A stretch of 64,000 bases of DNA from Campylobacteraceae bacterium (GCA_027080995.1 JALWNT010000021.1:1-64000), one strand, 5' to 3'; counted from the first letter of the stretch, positions 31,331-41,438 are shown. Translations and numbers: made by a program. Notes: generated from the letters alone by a model not told the origin.

Positions 31331-31365
31331 ATTTTGGATTTTGGATGATGGATTTTGGATGGAGG
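31331..31365. repeat. ATTTTGG heptamer array
   Basis: Five units in phase: ATTTTGG, ATTTTGG, ATGATGG, ATTTTGG, ATGGAGG. The following 50 bp before ffh contain nested short inverted repeats (GGAGGG with CCCTCC, TTGGA with TCCAA) around a TAGAAT that could be the ffh -10 box. Confidence 0.75.
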
Positions 31366-31418
31366 GTAAAAAAATTGGATAGAATTTCCAAAATTTCCCT
31401 CCAAGAAAGGGTATTTCA

Positions 31419-32774
31419 ATGTTTGATACACTGACCGACAGTTTCAAAAACGCGATCGGAAAGATCCGTTTTCATGATGATGAAAAGGCGCTCAAAAAGG
31501 CGCTGACGGAGCTGCGCAAATCGCTGCTCAAAGCCGACGTGCATCACAAAGTGGTCAAAGAGCTGGTCACGACGGTCGAGAAAGAGACCAAAGCGGCGGG
31601 AATCGGGAAAGAGGCTTTCCTCGCGGCTTTGCAAAAAGAGCTGCTGCGCATCCTCACGGCCAAAGGCAACCAGGGCTTCGTCTTCGCCTCCCGCCCTCCG
31701 ACGGTGGTCCTGATGACCGGTCTGCAGGGATCGGGTAAGACCACCACCACCGGCAAGTTGGCCTATATGCTCAAGGAGCAAAAGAAAAAGAAAGTTCTCA
31801 TCGCAGCGGCGGACCTGCAGCGGCTGGCGGCGGTGGAGCAGCTGCGCCAGATCGCCGATCAGATCGGCGTGGACCTCGTGGCCGACGAAAACGCCACGCC
31901 CGATGAGGTGGTCAAGAGGGCGCTCAAAAAAGCGGAGGACGAGCTCTACGATGTGCTCCTCATCGACACCGCCGGGCGCCTGGCGATCGACGAGGAGTTG
32001 ATGGAGGAGCTGGCACGGATCCGGGATCTGGCCCGGCCTGACGAGATCTTCTACGTCGCCGACGCGATGACGGGGATGGATGCGGTGCGCACCGCCCAGA
32101 CCTTCAAGGACAAAATCGGCATCACCGGGGTCATCCTGAGCAAATTCGACGCCGACAGCAAAGGGGGCGTCGCCCTGGGTATCGCTCATCAGGTCGGGGT
32201 CCCTCTGCGCTTCATCGGTAGCGGAGAGAAGATGCCCGATCTCGAACCCTTCATCCCCGAGCGGATCACCGGACGGCTGATGGGCGCGGGCGACATCGAA
32301 GGCCTCGCGGAAAAAACCGCCGCCGTCATCGACGAAAAGACCGCCAAGCGGGTGACACAGAAGATCAAAAAGGGGCAGTTCAACTTCAACGACTTCCTCG
32401 AACAGATGGAGCAGATGAAAAAACTGGGCTCGATGAAGTCGATCCTGGGGATGATCCCGGGAATGGGCAATATGGCCAAACAGCTCGGCGACCTCGATCT
32501 GGAAAACTCCGAAGAGGTCAAGCACATCAAGGCGATGATCAGCTCCATGACCCCCAAAGAGCGGGAAAACCCCGATCTGCTCAACAACAGCCGCAAACGC
32601 CGCATCGCCCAGGGCTCCGGCCTCAGTCAGATGGAGGTCAACCGCGTCCTTAAGCAATTCAAAAACGCCGCCAAAATGGCCAAGAAGCTCTCGGGCAAAG
32701 GCGGAATGAAGCAGATGCAGCAGATGATGCAGCAGATGCAGGGCGGGGGAGGATTCCCCGGTATTCCGCGATAA
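31419..32774 (+). CDS. ffh: Signal recognition particle protein Ffh
   Basis: 451 residues. Ffh binds signal sequences and SRP RNA and delivers ribosomes to the membrane. N domain, then G domain with GLQGSGKTTTTGKLA, DTAGRL and TKFD-like SKFDADSKGG, then the methionine-rich M domain ending GGMKQMQQMMQQMQGGGG. It starts about 55 bp after the heptamer array. The rpsP-rimM-trmD genes that often follow ffh are absent; atpB follows instead. Confidence 0.96.
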   Translation: MFDTLTDSFKNAIGKIRFHDDEKALKKALTELRKSLLKADVHHKVVKELVTTVEKETKAAGIGKEAFLAALQKELLRILTAKGNQGFVFASRPPTVVLMTGLQGSGKTTTTGKLAYMLKEQKKKKVLIAAADLQRLAAVEQLRQIADQIGVDLVADENATPDEVVKRALKKAEDELYDVLLIDTAGRLAIDEELMEELARIRDLARPDEIFYVADAMTGMDAVRTAQTFKDKIGITGVILSKFDADSKGGVALGIAHQVGVPLRFIGSGEKMPDLEPFIPERITGRLMGAGDIEGLAEKTAAVIDEKTAKRVTQKIKKGQFNFNDFLEQMEQMKKLGSMKSILGMIPGMGNMAKQLGDLDLENSEEVKHIKAMISSMTPKERENPDLLNNSRKRRIAQGSGLSQMEVNRVLKQFKNAAKMAKKLSGKGGMKQMQQMMQQMQGGGGFPGIPR

Positions 32775-32804
32775 CATTAGAGGTGCCCATAAGGCAAACT
32801 GCGT

Positions 32805-32810
32805 TATAAT
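32805..32810 (+). promoter_or_regulatory. Probable atpB promoter (-10)
   Basis: TATAAT in GCGTTATAATCACG, 34 bp before the atpB ATG; the leader contains AAAAAGGGG as its ribosome-binding site. Confidence 0.5.
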
Positions 32811-32843
32811 CACGATTGAATTTTCTCGGAAAAAGGGGTAGTA

Positions 32844-33566
32844 ATGGAAGGTGTCTTTACCTTTATCGGTGCGATCACAGGTCACGGGGTGGGGATGGTC
32901 GTCGGCCATCTGCTGCTGGCGACGATCATCATTATGTGGCTGGCGGTCAAGGCGACAAGCAATCTCAAAGCGGTTCCCTACGGAACACAGAACGTTATGG
33001 AGGCTTACCTCGGCGGTGTCATCGCGATGGGCCGCGACGTCATCGGAGAGGAGCTCGCCCGCAAATACCTGCCGCTGGTCGCGAGCATCGGGCTTTTTGT
33101 CCTGATCAACAACATTTTGGGGATCATCCCCGGTTTCGAATCTCCCACCAACAACATCAACGTCACTCTGCCGTTGGCGCTGGTGGTCTTCTTCTACTAC
33201 AACTACGAGGGGATCAAAAAGCAGGGTGTCGTCCACTACTTCGCCCACTTCGCCGGTCCGGTCAAGGCGCTGGCCCCTCTGATGTTCCCCATCGAGATCG
33301 TTTCGCATCTCTCCCGGATCGTTTCCCTCTCTTTCCGACTCTTCGGAAACATCAAGGGTGACGACCTCTTCCTTTGGGTCCTGCTGATGTTGGTGCCCTG
33401 GCTGGTGCCTCTGCCCGGCTTCTTGCTGCTCACCTTCTCGGCATTGCTTCAGACCTTTGTCTTTATGATCCTGACCTACGTCTATCTCGCCGGAGCCGTC
33501 GCTCTCGAAGAGGAGCATCCCGAGAAAGCCCCCGAGCCTGTCGTCGACACGCTGGGCGCCGTCTAA
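32844..33566 (+). CDS. atpB: F0F1 ATP synthase subunit a
   Basis: 240 residues, multi-pass membrane protein. It forms the proton half-channels beside the c ring; the essential Arg lies in the [12 protein letters not shown] segment. The remaining ATP synthase genes are not here; in Campylobacterota atpB is normally apart from the F1 operon. It probably heads a short operon with the next two genes. Confidence 0.95.
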   Translation: MEGVFTFIGAITGHGVGMVVGHLLLATIIIMWLAVKATSNLKAVPYGTQNVMEAYLGGVIAMGRDVIGEELARKYLPLVASIGLFVLINNILGIIPGFESPTNNINVTLPLALVVFFYYNYEGIKKQGVVHYFAHFAGPVKALAPLMFPIEIVSHLSRIVSLSFRLFGNIKGDDLFLWVLLMLVPWLVPLPGFLLLTFSALLQTFVFMILTYVYLAGAVALEEEHPEKAPEPVVDTLGAV

Positions 33567-33591
33567 GACCTTCGCGGCTTTCGCCGATCTC

Positions 33592-33876
33592 ATGCGGCTT
33601 CGTTCCCGTTTTCTCTCCGCACTTGTCAATTTCCTGCTCGGAGTCGCCTGGGCTCTTGCTCTCATCGGAGCACTCTCGGCGATTTTGACCTATGCTTCCT
33701 TCAGTCTGTTGGCCGCGGCGCTTCACGGCGTGATCTGGGCCACCCCCGGTCTTTTTCTCGTGCTGTGCATCGAATATCTGCTTGCCGGCTTCCAACGGAC
33801 CGAAGAGTTGCAGCGCCAGGGCAGAATCCTCGATGAGCTCCTCGAAACGATCAAAAAAGACGCCTCTTCCCGATGA
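33592..33876 (+). CDS. Small two-helix membrane protein downstream of atpB
   Basis: 94 residues with two hydrophobic segments (about 8-34 and 38-66) and a charged cytoplasmic tail (QRTEELQRQGRILDELLETIKKDASSR). I do not recognise a named family; a small membrane protein also follows atpB in related genomes as I remember. It could assist F0 assembly, which is only a guess from position. It overlaps the next gene by ATGA (33873-33876). Confidence 0.65.
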   Translation: MRLRSRFLSALVNFLLGVAWALALIGALSAILTYASFSLLAAALHGVIWATPGLFLVLCIEYLLAGFQRTEELQRQGRILDELLETIKKDASSR

Positions 33877-34415
33877 TCCGCTACGCGATCAGCGATCCGA
33901 GTACCCTCCGTTTCGATCGTCTGGAAAGCGATTTGCTCCGTTTCGTCCGGCGGGGGGCGACGATGATCCTCTACCGCGACAAAGCCAATCCCTCCTACGC
34001 ACAGAATGCGGAGCGTTTCATTGCCGAGCTGCGTCGCCGGACTTCCGCGCAGGCCCTTTTGCACACGGATGAAGTCCTTGCGGCCCGTCTCGGCGCCGAT
34101 GGCGTTCATTTCCCCTCCGCAGAGCTTGAGCGAATCCCCCGGGCCAAAGCGCTCGGCCTCTACACCGTCGCCAGCACGCACACTCTGGACGAAGCCCTCC
34201 GGGCCCAGAGTCTGGGCGTCGATGCCGTGACCCTCAGCCCCCTTTTTCCCAGCCCAGGCAAAGGCCCCGCACTGGGCGTCGAACGTTTTCGCGGGATCGT
34301 CGAAAAGCTGGAGATTCCGGTAATCGCCCTGGGAGGAATCTTGGATAAGAAGAACGTTACCTGCGCATTGACAACAGGGGCGGCCGGTTTTGCTTCTATA
34401 CGTTATTTCGGATGA
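33873..34415 (+). CDS. Thiamine phosphate synthase/TenI-like protein
   Basis: 180 residues, shorter than ThiE (about 210). The TIM-barrel motifs YRDKANPSY, LHTDEVLAARLGADGVHF, ASTHTLDEALRAQSLGVDAVTLSPLF and ALGG match the ThiE/TenI family. ThiE joins thiazole phosphate and pyrimidine pyrophosphate to thiamine phosphate; TenI is a thiazole tautomerase without synthase activity. The short length leaves both possible. Last gene of the atpB group; it converges on the GGDEF-EAL gene 6 bp away. Confidence 0.75.
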   Translation: MIRYAISDPSTLRFDRLESDLLRFVRRGATMILYRDKANPSYAQNAERFIAELRRRTSAQALLHTDEVLAARLGADGVHFPSAELERIPRAKALGLYTVASTHTLDEALRAQSLGVDAVTLSPLFPSPGKGPALGVERFRGIVEKLEIPVIALGGILDKKNVTCALTTGAAGFASIRYFG

Positions 34416-34421
34416 TCTGGC

Positions 34422-36548
34422 TTAATTAAAAGGAAGCTGTGGCTTCGTGGGAATTTCTTTGATGGGTGCTCCAAGGTAATACCCTTGTAGATCATCGAAG
34501 CCGAGGGAGGACACTTTTTCATAGACACTGCGAGAATGTACAAATTCAGCGACGGTACGCCATCCTGCCAAGCGAGCGAAGTCAAGGATGGTTTTAACAA
34601 TCAGTTCAGAGTGGGAGTCATAGTCGATGCGGCGGATTAGACTGCCGTCTACTTTGAGAATATCGATATCAAGCTTGAGAAGTTTTTCGAAATTTGAATA
34701 GCCGCTTCCGAAATCATCGATGGCGATTCGACATCCTCGACGTTTGACCGAATCGATAAAATCGGAGACAATTTCATAATCTTTGATTTTCTCGGTTTCG
34801 AGTAGCTCAAAAATAATCCGCTTTCCCAGTGCAGGGTTGCGGTCAAGAAGTGAGAGGATACGCTCTCGATCTTCAGAATTGTCAATATCGTCTGCTTCCA
34901 GATTGATACTGAAGAAATAAGGGTATTTTGCGGCATTTTCCAGAGTTTTTTCTAAAATTCTTACGGTGATTTCGCCACTGAGTTTTGCTTCTTTAGCGAC
35001 AGGAATAAACTGGGAAGGTTGCATGATCTCTTTTCCACTTCTTTGTTCGATACGGGCCAGCGCTTCAAATTTGTCTATGCGTCTTTCCTTCAGGTTGTAA
35101 ATGGGTTGGAAATAGGGGAGGAGAGTATCTCTCTCCAATGCATTGCGTACGCTGCGTAGTATCTGTATGTTGTTGGCAATCTCTTCCCTGTTGTCCATGC
35201 TGTCTCGATAAAGTACATAGCGTCTTCTTTGTGAATTTTTTGCAAATTTCAAAGCCATGTCAGCCGTTTCAAAAAGCCAACTTTTTCTCTCGCTTGCTCC
35301 CAAAACAAAATTCAGATCGATTTGTAGATCCTCGATGACAACCTGAAGATTTTCCAATGCATCGTGAAATTCCTGAAGCAGAGTCTCTAGTGCTTGGGAA
35401 AGGTTCTCTTTTTCGAAGAGAATACCGAAATCGTCCCCTCCAAGACGGTAGTGATTGGCTTGAAGCGAGGAGGGAGTAAATTCGATGAGTTTGCGGGCGA
35501 CACTCTCGAGGACTTTATCCCCTATACGGGTTCCATAGAATTCGTTGATGTGCTTGAAGCGTTCGATGTTCGTCAGAATCAATACTGGATGTCTCATTTT
35601 ATGTTTTTGCTGCTGATAGGCGAGCCTATTGCCTAGACCGGTCAGTGAATCGGTGATAAGAGAAGTTTCAAGTTCTCTCTTCATGCGTTTGAGTCGACGG
35701 TTTTCCCTATCAATCCAGAAAATGAAAATAAGTACGATGAAGAGTGAAAAAAGGTAAAGCAGTAGCAGAAGTTGATTGGTACGATTGATCTCTATAAGTT
35801 CGCGGGCGGATTCGCGTTGAAACTCTTCATTGAGAGTAATGAGATCTTTTTGTAGCCGATTGTGTAGAAGACGACGTAAAAGCCGAACGTATTGTGGAAA
35901 AGTTTTGACATAATTCTTCAAATGTTCCTCGAGTATTTGAAGAAGATGTTTGCGTGGACCTTTAAAACTGTTGTCAAAACGCTGTAAGCGGTCGAGGTAG
36001 GTACGAATATCGGGAAGGAAGTCCGTATCTTTGGCGTTGCTTGCCAAGAAAATAGTTGCATTGATCTGTGAAAGCAGGAGGAGAGTCTTGCGTTCGATCG
36101 GTTTGCCGGTGTCGAAAAGCTTGTGAGCTTTTAGTTGAAGAGTGGGGATGTAGATTATGCTGTTTTTCAGTGAGGCGTTGAGTGTGAGATAGTGTTCAAT
36201 GTTCTGACTGTAACTCTCGAAATGCTCTGAGAAAGCTTGCAGTTTTTTTCGGGTTCCTAGATGAATGTGACTTAGAAGATAGTCGGAATGTTCAAGGTTC
36301 TGTATCTGTTTTCTCATTTGTGCAATCAGATGGTGGACACTATCATAGTTGTAATAAAGAAATGAGGAATTGCTGAGAATTTCACTTTCCAAAGCGTAAA
36401 AATCGGTCTGAAGCTGTTGAAGAGTGTTCTGAGTGTTCAAATTGCTGCTGAAATAGTTTTTGAGAGAATGGTCACTGTAAAGGAAAAGGCTGACTCCTGT
36501 AGCGGCTGCCAAAAGTGTTAGAATAATTCGAACTATTGTCATCCCCAT
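34422..36548 (-). CDS. Membrane sensor GGDEF-EAL protein
   Basis: About 708 residues. Two membrane helices (about 3-22 and 263-282) enclose an all-helical periplasmic sensor, which includes YYNYDSVHHLI, resembling the DAHL ligand-binding domain. The cytoplasmic GGDEF domain keeps an active-looking GGDDF motif, and the EAL domain has EALARIE, DDFGSGYSNFE and ETEK-type metal residues, so it may both make and degrade c-di-GMP. It follows the peroxidase gene with overlapping ends (36548-36550) and is surely co-transcribed. ATGs at 36566 and 36542 are alternatives. The gene is AT-rich relative to its surroundings. Confidence 0.85.
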   Translation of the reverse strand: MGMTIVRIILTLLAAATGVSLFLYSDHSLKNYFSSNLNTQNTLQQLQTDFYALESEILSNSSFLYYNYDSVHHLIAQMRKQIQNLEHSDYLLSHIHLGTRKKLQAFSEHFESYSQNIEHYLTLNASLKNSIIYIPTLQLKAHKLFDTGKPIERKTLLLLSQINATIFLASNAKDTDFLPDIRTYLDRLQRFDNSFKGPRKHLLQILEEHLKNYVKTFPQYVRLLRRLLHNRLQKDLITLNEEFQRESARELIEINRTNQLLLLLYLFSLFIVLIFIFWIDRENRRLKRMKRELETSLITDSLTGLGNRLAYQQQKHKMRHPVLILTNIERFKHINEFYGTRIGDKVLESVARKLIEFTPSSLQANHYRLGGDDFGILFEKENLSQALETLLQEFHDALENLQVVIEDLQIDLNFVLGASERKSWLFETADMALKFAKNSQRRRYVLYRDSMDNREEIANNIQILRSVRNALERDTLLPYFQPIYNLKERRIDKFEALARIEQRSGKEIMQPSQFIPVAKEAKLSGEITVRILEKTLENAAKYPYFFSINLEADDIDNSEDRERILSLLDRNPALGKRIIFELLETEKIKDYEIVSDFIDSVKRRGCRIAIDDFGSGYSNFEKLLKLDIDILKVDGSLIRRIDYDSHSELIVKTILDFARLAGWRTVAEFVHSRSVYEKVSSLGFDDLQGYYLGAPIKEIPTKPQLPFN

Positions 36549-36549
36549 C

Positions 36550-37500
36550 TCAATTCTTTTTCCCATGCAGAATTTGGGGAGTTTCTCCGGTTAGGGTTTT
36601 CAAAAAAGCGATGAGGGAGCGGATCTCTTCGTCATTGGGTACGAATCCGAGATTATGATAGGCGATTTTTCTCAGAGCTTCCCGAAGAGTCGGAACACTT
36701 CCGTCGTGGAAATAGGGTGCAGTCAGGGCTATGTTTCTCAGGGTGGGGACTTTGTAGACATTTTTGTCATTTTCCCGGTGAGTTAGTGCATAGAGATCGG
36801 GGTTATAAGGACGCCAGGGATAAGGATTGATAAGTCCCATTTTTTGAAAACTGTTTCCTCCCAGATTTACGCCGTTATGGCAGGTGATGCATCCGATTTT
36901 TTTGAAAAGTTTGTATCCCCGGAGTTCGAGAGGGGTGAGTGTGGTTTCATGGCGGAGATAACGGTCGAAACGACTGTTGGGTGTAGTGAGAGCTTTCTCG
37001 AATTCGGCGATCGCATCGCTCATGTCCTCAAAGGTGGCAGGACGATGATAAAGAGTGAGAAAAAGTTTGGAGTAGGAAGGGTCCCTCCGAAGATATCGGA
37101 CGATCCGGGAAGAATCCATTGCCATCTCATTGGGGTTATGGATCGGTAGAGGGACTTGATCTTTCAGATTTTTTGCTTCCCCATTCCACATTTGTCGAAA
37201 ATTGAAAACACTGTTAAATACTGTTTGGGCGTTGGTGTGGCCTTCCCGTCCCCGAATACCAATAGAAACAGATCGGTTTTCAGCTCCATTCTGCGGTTGA
37301 TGGCATTGGACACAGGCAACGGTCCCATCGTCCGAGAGTTTCGGATCAAAAAAAAGTTGTTTACCTAGTTTGGCTTTGGCATAATTGTAATCGATGTGCA
37401 GAGGGATCGGTCGCAGAACGTTCTGTGCTTCCACCGACAAGAAAGCCCCTGCCATCCATACTATTATTAATGATTTCAGTAAATATCCGATTTTATTCAT
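36550..37500 (-). CDS. Periplasmic dihaem cytochrome c peroxidase-like protein
   Basis: 316 residues with a signal peptide (about 1-25). Two c-haem sites are present: CVQCH near residue 63 and CITCH near 205; the conserved VPTLRNIALTAPYFHDGS segment belongs to the CcpA/MauG family. It should reduce hydrogen peroxide with electrons from cytochrome c, or act as a MauG-type oxidase. The operon with a c-di-GMP enzyme suggests that peroxide or redox state is tied to c-di-GMP signalling. Confidence 0.9.
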   Translation of the reverse strand: MNKIGYLLKSLIIVWMAGAFLSVEAQNVLRPIPLHIDYNYAKAKLGKQLFFDPKLSDDGTVACVQCHQPQNGAENRSVSIGIRGREGHTNAQTVFNSVFNFRQMWNGEAKNLKDQVPLPIHNPNEMAMDSSRIVRYLRRDPSYSKLFLTLYHRPATFEDMSDAIAEFEKALTTPNSRFDRYLRHETTLTPLELRGYKLFKKIGCITCHNGVNLGGNSFQKMGLINPYPWRPYNPDLYALTHRENDKNVYKVPTLRNIALTAPYFHDGSVPTLREALRKIAYHNLGFVPNDEEIRSLIAFLKTLTGETPQILHGKKN

Positions 37501-37503
37501 GAT

Positions 37504-37617
37504 ATTATCCTATCGAAAAGAGTTGTGGTTTCTGATGAGTTTGAATTTGCTTCAAATCGAGTTGTATTCTTTGGAAGGAAGAAAACGGTAAAGCAACCTG
37601 GAGGCAGATAGGATAAT
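37504..37617. repeat. 11-bp inverted repeat upstream of the peroxidase gene
   Basis: ATTATCCTATC (37504-37514) and GATAGGATAAT (37607-37617) are perfect inverted copies 92 bp apart in the divergent spacer between the peroxidase and gatB. The first copy lies three bases before the peroxidase start codon. They could be paired operator sites. Confidence 0.4.
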
Positions 37618-37639
37618 TTGGTTCAAATGAGTGAAAAGG

Positions 37640-37645
37640 TATAAT
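37640..37645 (+). promoter_or_regulatory. Probable gatB promoter (-10)
   Basis: TATAAT in AAGGTATAATCAAT, 65 bp before the gatB ATG at 37710, whose ribosome-binding site is AGGAAG. Confidence 0.5.
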
Positions 37646-37709
37646 CAATATTCATGTTCGAGAAGGGATATTCCGACCTTTCCAAAAATTTGTCATCAGG
37701 AAGTTCACA

Positions 37710-39143
37710 ATGTTCGAAACCGTCATCGGACTCGAAGTCCATGTCCAGCTCAATACCCGCTCCAAGATCTTCTGCTCATGTCCGACCAGTTTCGCGGAAC
37801 ATCAGAACAAAAACACCTGTCCCGTCTGCCTGGGCTTACCCGGTGCGTTACCGGTGCTCAATGTCGAAGCGGTCAAAAAGGCGATGAGTTTCGGCTACGC
37901 CGTCAACGCCACCGTCAACCGCCGCTCCATTTTCAACCGCAAAAGCTACTTCTATCCCGACAGTCCCAAGGCGTATCAGATTTCGCAGTTTGACGTTCCC
38001 ATCGTTCAGGACGGAGAGCTTTTTGTCGTCAAGGAAAACGGCGAAGAGAAGCGCGTCGGGATCACCCGGGCGCATCTGGAGGCCGATGCGGGCAAAAACA
38101 TCCACGACGGGGAGATCTCCAAAGTCGATCTCAACCGTGCCGATACCCCGCTGCTGGAGATCGTCAGCGAGCCCGACATGCGCTCCAGCGAAGAGGCGGT
38201 CCTCTATCTGCGCAAACTGCACGCCATCGTCCGCTATCTCGACATCAGCGACGCCAATATGCAGGAGGGGTCTTTCCGGTGCGACGTCAACGTCTCCATT
38301 CGACCCAAAGGGCAGGAGGAGTACGGGACCCGGGTCGAGATCAAAAACCTCAACTCTTTCCGCTTCGTCAAACAGGCGATCGACTACGAAGTGGAGCGTC
38401 AGATCGAAGCGTGGGAGGACGGCGTCTACGTGCAGGAGGTTTGGCAGGAGACCCGGCTCTACGATACGGCGAAGGGAGAGACCCGTTCGATGCGCGGCAA
38501 AGAGGAGAGTGCGGACTATCGCTATTTCCCCGATCCGGATCTGCGTCCCGTCATCGTCACCGACGCGATGATCGAAGAGGCGAAGAAGATCCCCGAATTG
38601 CCCGACGAAAAGGTGGCACGCTATGTCGAGGATCTCGGGATCAAGCGCGAAGACGCGCTGGTGATCACCGCGCAAAAGGAGCTCGCCGCCTATTTCGAAG
38701 CGACGATCGCGGCAGGCGCTCCGGCCCGTTCGGCCGTCACCTGGTTGACCAGCGAACTTCTGGGCCGGCTCAACAAGGCGGGGGTCGATATCTCGAACTC
38801 TCCGGTTGATGCCGAGACGCTGGGTCGGCTCATCACCCGGATCGAGGATGGGACCATCTCCGGCAAAGGCGGCAAGGAGCTCCTGGACCATTTGATGGAA
38901 AACGACGAACGGGATCTCGATCTCCTCATCGAGAAGCTGTGTCTCAAACAGCTCAGCGACGACGGGGCGATCCTGGCGATCATCGATGAAGTCCTGGCGG
39001 CCAACGCTGACAAGGTCGAAGAGTATCGGGGCGGCAAAGAGAAGCTGCTGGGCTTTTTCGTCGGGCAGGTGATGAAAGCCAGCCGCGGCACGGCCAATCC
39101 CGGCAAAGTCAACCAGCTCCTCAAAGAGCGTCTGCACTCCTGA
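37710..39143 (+). CDS. gatB: Asp-tRNA(Asn)/Glu-tRNA(Gln) amidotransferase subunit B
   Basis: 477 residues. GatB binds and activates the misacylated tRNA so that GatA-derived ammonia amidates it, making Gln-tRNA and Asn-tRNA. Motifs: [33 protein letters not shown], the zinc cysteines, [17 protein letters not shown], and the C-terminal YqeY-like helical tail. GatA and GatC are elsewhere, as usual in this phylum. It begins a run of four genes on the plus strand. Confidence 0.96.
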   Translation: MFETVIGLEVHVQLNTRSKIFCSCPTSFAEHQNKNTCPVCLGLPGALPVLNVEAVKKAMSFGYAVNATVNRRSIFNRKSYFYPDSPKAYQISQFDVPIVQDGELFVVKENGEEKRVGITRAHLEADAGKNIHDGEISKVDLNRADTPLLEIVSEPDMRSSEEAVLYLRKLHAIVRYLDISDANMQEGSFRCDVNVSIRPKGQEEYGTRVEIKNLNSFRFVKQAIDYEVERQIEAWEDGVYVQEVWQETRLYDTAKGETRSMRGKEESADYRYFPDPDLRPVIVTDAMIEEAKKIPELPDEKVARYVEDLGIKREDALVITAQKELAAYFEATIAAGAPARSAVTWLTSELLGRLNKAGVDISNSPVDAETLGRLITRIEDGTISGKGGKELLDHLMENDERDLDLLIEKLCLKQLSDDGAILAIIDEVLAANADKVEEYRGGKEKLLGFFVGQVMKASRGTANPGKVNQLLKERLHS

Positions 39144-39147
39144 TCCG

Positions 39148-40728
39148 ATGGGCAAAGGTTTTCGCAAACGGCTCGAGTCGGGGATCATCCACTGGGCGAT
39201 CCGCCTCAACCGGTCGTCCCGCTATCGGCATATCCGTAAAACGGTGCGGGATCTTCTGGAAAACCCCAAAAATCCCTACAAACGATTTTTTGACTCCTTT
39301 ATCATCTTTCTGATCCTCAGTTCGGTCTTTATCCTGATCTGGGAAGTCAAGCACCCCGTCCCTCTTTGGCTCGACTACTACGACATCTATTTCGTCTCTC
39401 TCGTTTTTTTGGTCGAATACATTCTAAGGCTTTGGATCTCCAGCGACCTGACGGGTGAATTGGTCGAAGAGTACGAAAAAGCGGTGGCGGTGGGCCGGGA
39501 TTTCCGGGTGGGGCCCGCACTGCTGCGCGGGATCAAAAAGAAGCTTGCCTATATGGTGACACCCGCGGCGATCGTGGACCTGTTGGCGATCCTGCCGGCT
39601 TACCGTCCTTTGCGGGTTTTGCGGATCTTCGTCCTCTTTAGATTTTTGAAACTCCTGCGCTATACCCGCAGTATCAACCAATTCGTCGAAGTGTTGGCGA
39701 CCAAGCGCTTCGAACTGCTCACCTTGTTGGGATTGCTCTTTTTCGTTACGCTGACGGGGGCGATTGCCATCTACATCCTCGAAGATATGCACAATCCCAA
39801 CATCAACAACCTTTTTGAAGCGATCTACTGGTCGCTCGTGACGATCACGACGGTGGGCTACGGGGACATCGCTCCGGTTTCGGAGATGGGGCGCTTGATC
39901 GCGATGATCATCATCCTGCTCGGGGTGGCGATGATCTCCTTTGCCACCTCGGTGATCGTTTCGGCCTTTTCCGAGAAGCTGCACGAGCTCAAAGAGGAGC
40001 GGATCGTCGAGAGCATCAACCGCACGGCGGAGTTTCTGATCATCTGCGGCTACGGGCAGATGACTAAAATGTTCTTTCGCCAGGCGGAAGCCAAGCGCTA
40101 CAACTACATCATCCTCGACAAGGACCCCGAACGGGTCCAGGAGGCGATCCACGACGGCTACGACGCGATCGTCGACGACGCCAGCCGCCACACGACCCTC
40201 TCGCGTTTCAACGTCAAAAATTCGAAAGTCACGGTGCTCTGTATGTCGCACGACGATGTGGAGAACATTTACATCACGCTCAACGCCAAAAGCATCGATC
40301 CGAGGATCCGGGTCATCGCCCGAGCGAGTTCCCCGAGAATCGTCAGCAAATACGAGAGGGCGGGGGCCGATCACGTTCTGCTGCCCAACCAGGCCGCCAG
40401 CACGATGATGGTCTTTGCGATTCTCAAGCCGATCATCTACAAAGCGATCCACGCGATTTTCACGGGACAGAATGTGGCGCTTTTGGATGAGATCCGCGTG
40501 CACGAACACAGCTCACTCATCGGAGCCACGGTGGGCAGCATCAATTTTCGGGCGTACAAACTGATTCTTATCGGCGTACAGAAAGTTCGTGAAGATCGTT
40601 TCATTTTCAACCCCGAAGATACCCTCGTTCTCGAAGAGGGAGATGTTTTGCTCGTGATGGGACACAAGGCCAGCACGGCCTATTTCCGTGAGAGCAGTTG
40701 CCTGGATGAAAAGGGATGTTTGCGATGA
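39148..40728 (+). CDS. Six-helix potassium channel with RCK domain
   Basis: 526 residues. Membrane part about 45-290: S1-S4 with an arginine-rich S4-like helix (RPLRVLRIFVLFRFLKLLRYTRS), then the pore with selectivity filter TVGYGD. The cytoplasmic part holds an RCK NAD-binding domain (LIICGYGQMTKMFF) and a TrkA-C domain near 440-510. It conducts K+ across the inner membrane and is gated by voltage and/or ligands at the RCK ring. It starts 4 bp after gatB and overlaps the next gene, a separate RCK protein. Confidence 0.9.
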   Translation: MGKGFRKRLESGIIHWAIRLNRSSRYRHIRKTVRDLLENPKNPYKRFFDSFIIFLILSSVFILIWEVKHPVPLWLDYYDIYFVSLVFLVEYILRLWISSDLTGELVEEYEKAVAVGRDFRVGPALLRGIKKKLAYMVTPAAIVDLLAILPAYRPLRVLRIFVLFRFLKLLRYTRSINQFVEVLATKRFELLTLLGLLFFVTLTGAIAIYILEDMHNPNINNLFEAIYWSLVTITTVGYGDIAPVSEMGRLIAMIIILLGVAMISFATSVIVSAFSEKLHELKEERIVESINRTAEFLIICGYGQMTKMFFRQAEAKRYNYIILDKDPERVQEAIHDGYDAIVDDASRHTTLSRFNVKNSKVTVLCMSHDDVENIYITLNAKSIDPRIRVIARASSPRIVSKYERAGADHVLLPNQAASTMMVFAILKPIIYKAIHAIFTGQNVALLDEIRVHEHSSLIGATVGSINFRAYKLILIGVQKVREDRFIFNPEDTLVLEEGDVLLVMGHKASTAYFRESSCLDEKGCLR

Positions 40729-41438
40729 GTAAAGAGCAGATTTTTCTCTTCGGTTACGGGAAGTTCGGGCGAAGCATCGCCGACGATCTGGTGGAGCACG
40801 ATGCGGAGGTGGTCTTGATCGAATCGGACGAGGAACGCTACCACGAAGCGCTAAAGACCCACCGTTTCGAGCGCTGTATCCTGATGGATGTCACCGACGA
40901 TGCGGCGCTCGAGGAGTTGCCGGTGCGGGTAAATGAGCAGTTGGTCTGCGTGATGGACGACGACCATCTCAACGTCTTTTTGGTGCTCTCCCTGCGGGCG
41001 ATCTTTCCCCAAAGCCAGATTTTGGCGATCTCCGACTCGATCCACGCCACCCGCAAACTCAAAATGGCGGGGGCCAACAAAGTGATCGATCTCTACGCCA
41101 TCAGCGCCAACCGGATCCACAACATTCTCAACAAACCCATCGCCACCCGTTTCCTCGAAGGCTTTCTCAACGCGGATCACGAGTACAGTTTCCGGGAGAT
41201 CGTCATTCCCGAAGGCTCTTTTCTCCACGGACGGACCCTGGAGGAGATCGATTTTCGCCGTTACGGGGTGATCTTCGTCGGAATGATCGACGTGGAATTG
41301 GGCAACAGTTTCATCTTCGTTACGACGGGGCTGGAACACAAACTGGATGCGGGGGACATCATCGTCTGCATCGGCCACGACGAAGATCTGGACCGTTTCG
41401 AAAAGATAATACATAACGCGGAGGAGGAGGCGGAATGA
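40725..41438 (+). CDS. RCK (TrkA-N/TrkA-C) regulatory protein
   Basis: 237 residues from the ATG at 40725, which overlaps the channel stop (ATGA). One Rossmann TrkA-N domain ([17 protein letters not shown]) and one TrkA-C domain, with no membrane segment. Sequence and position make it a second gating subunit for the upstream channel, possibly pairing with the channel's own RCK domain to form a hetero-ring. The alternative is a subunit of a distant Trk/Ktr transporter. Confidence 0.85.
   Translation: MSKEQIFLFGYGKFGRSIADDLVEHDAEVVLIESDEERYHEALKTHRFERCILMDVTDDAALEELPVRVNEQLVCVMDDDHLNVFLVLSLRAIFPQSQILAISDSIHATRKLKMAGANKVIDLYAISANRIHNILNKPIATRFLEGFLNADHEYSFREIVIPEGSFLHGRTLEEIDFRRYGVIFVGMIDVELGNSFIFVTTGLEHKLDAGDIIVCIGHDEDLDRFEKIIHNAEEEAE

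Noticed and set aside
31416-33665. A 749-codon open frame opposite ffh and atpB (minus strand)
   Set aside because: Shadow of ffh, atpB and the small membrane protein gene; composition rich in His, Asp and Gln is typical of antisense translation.
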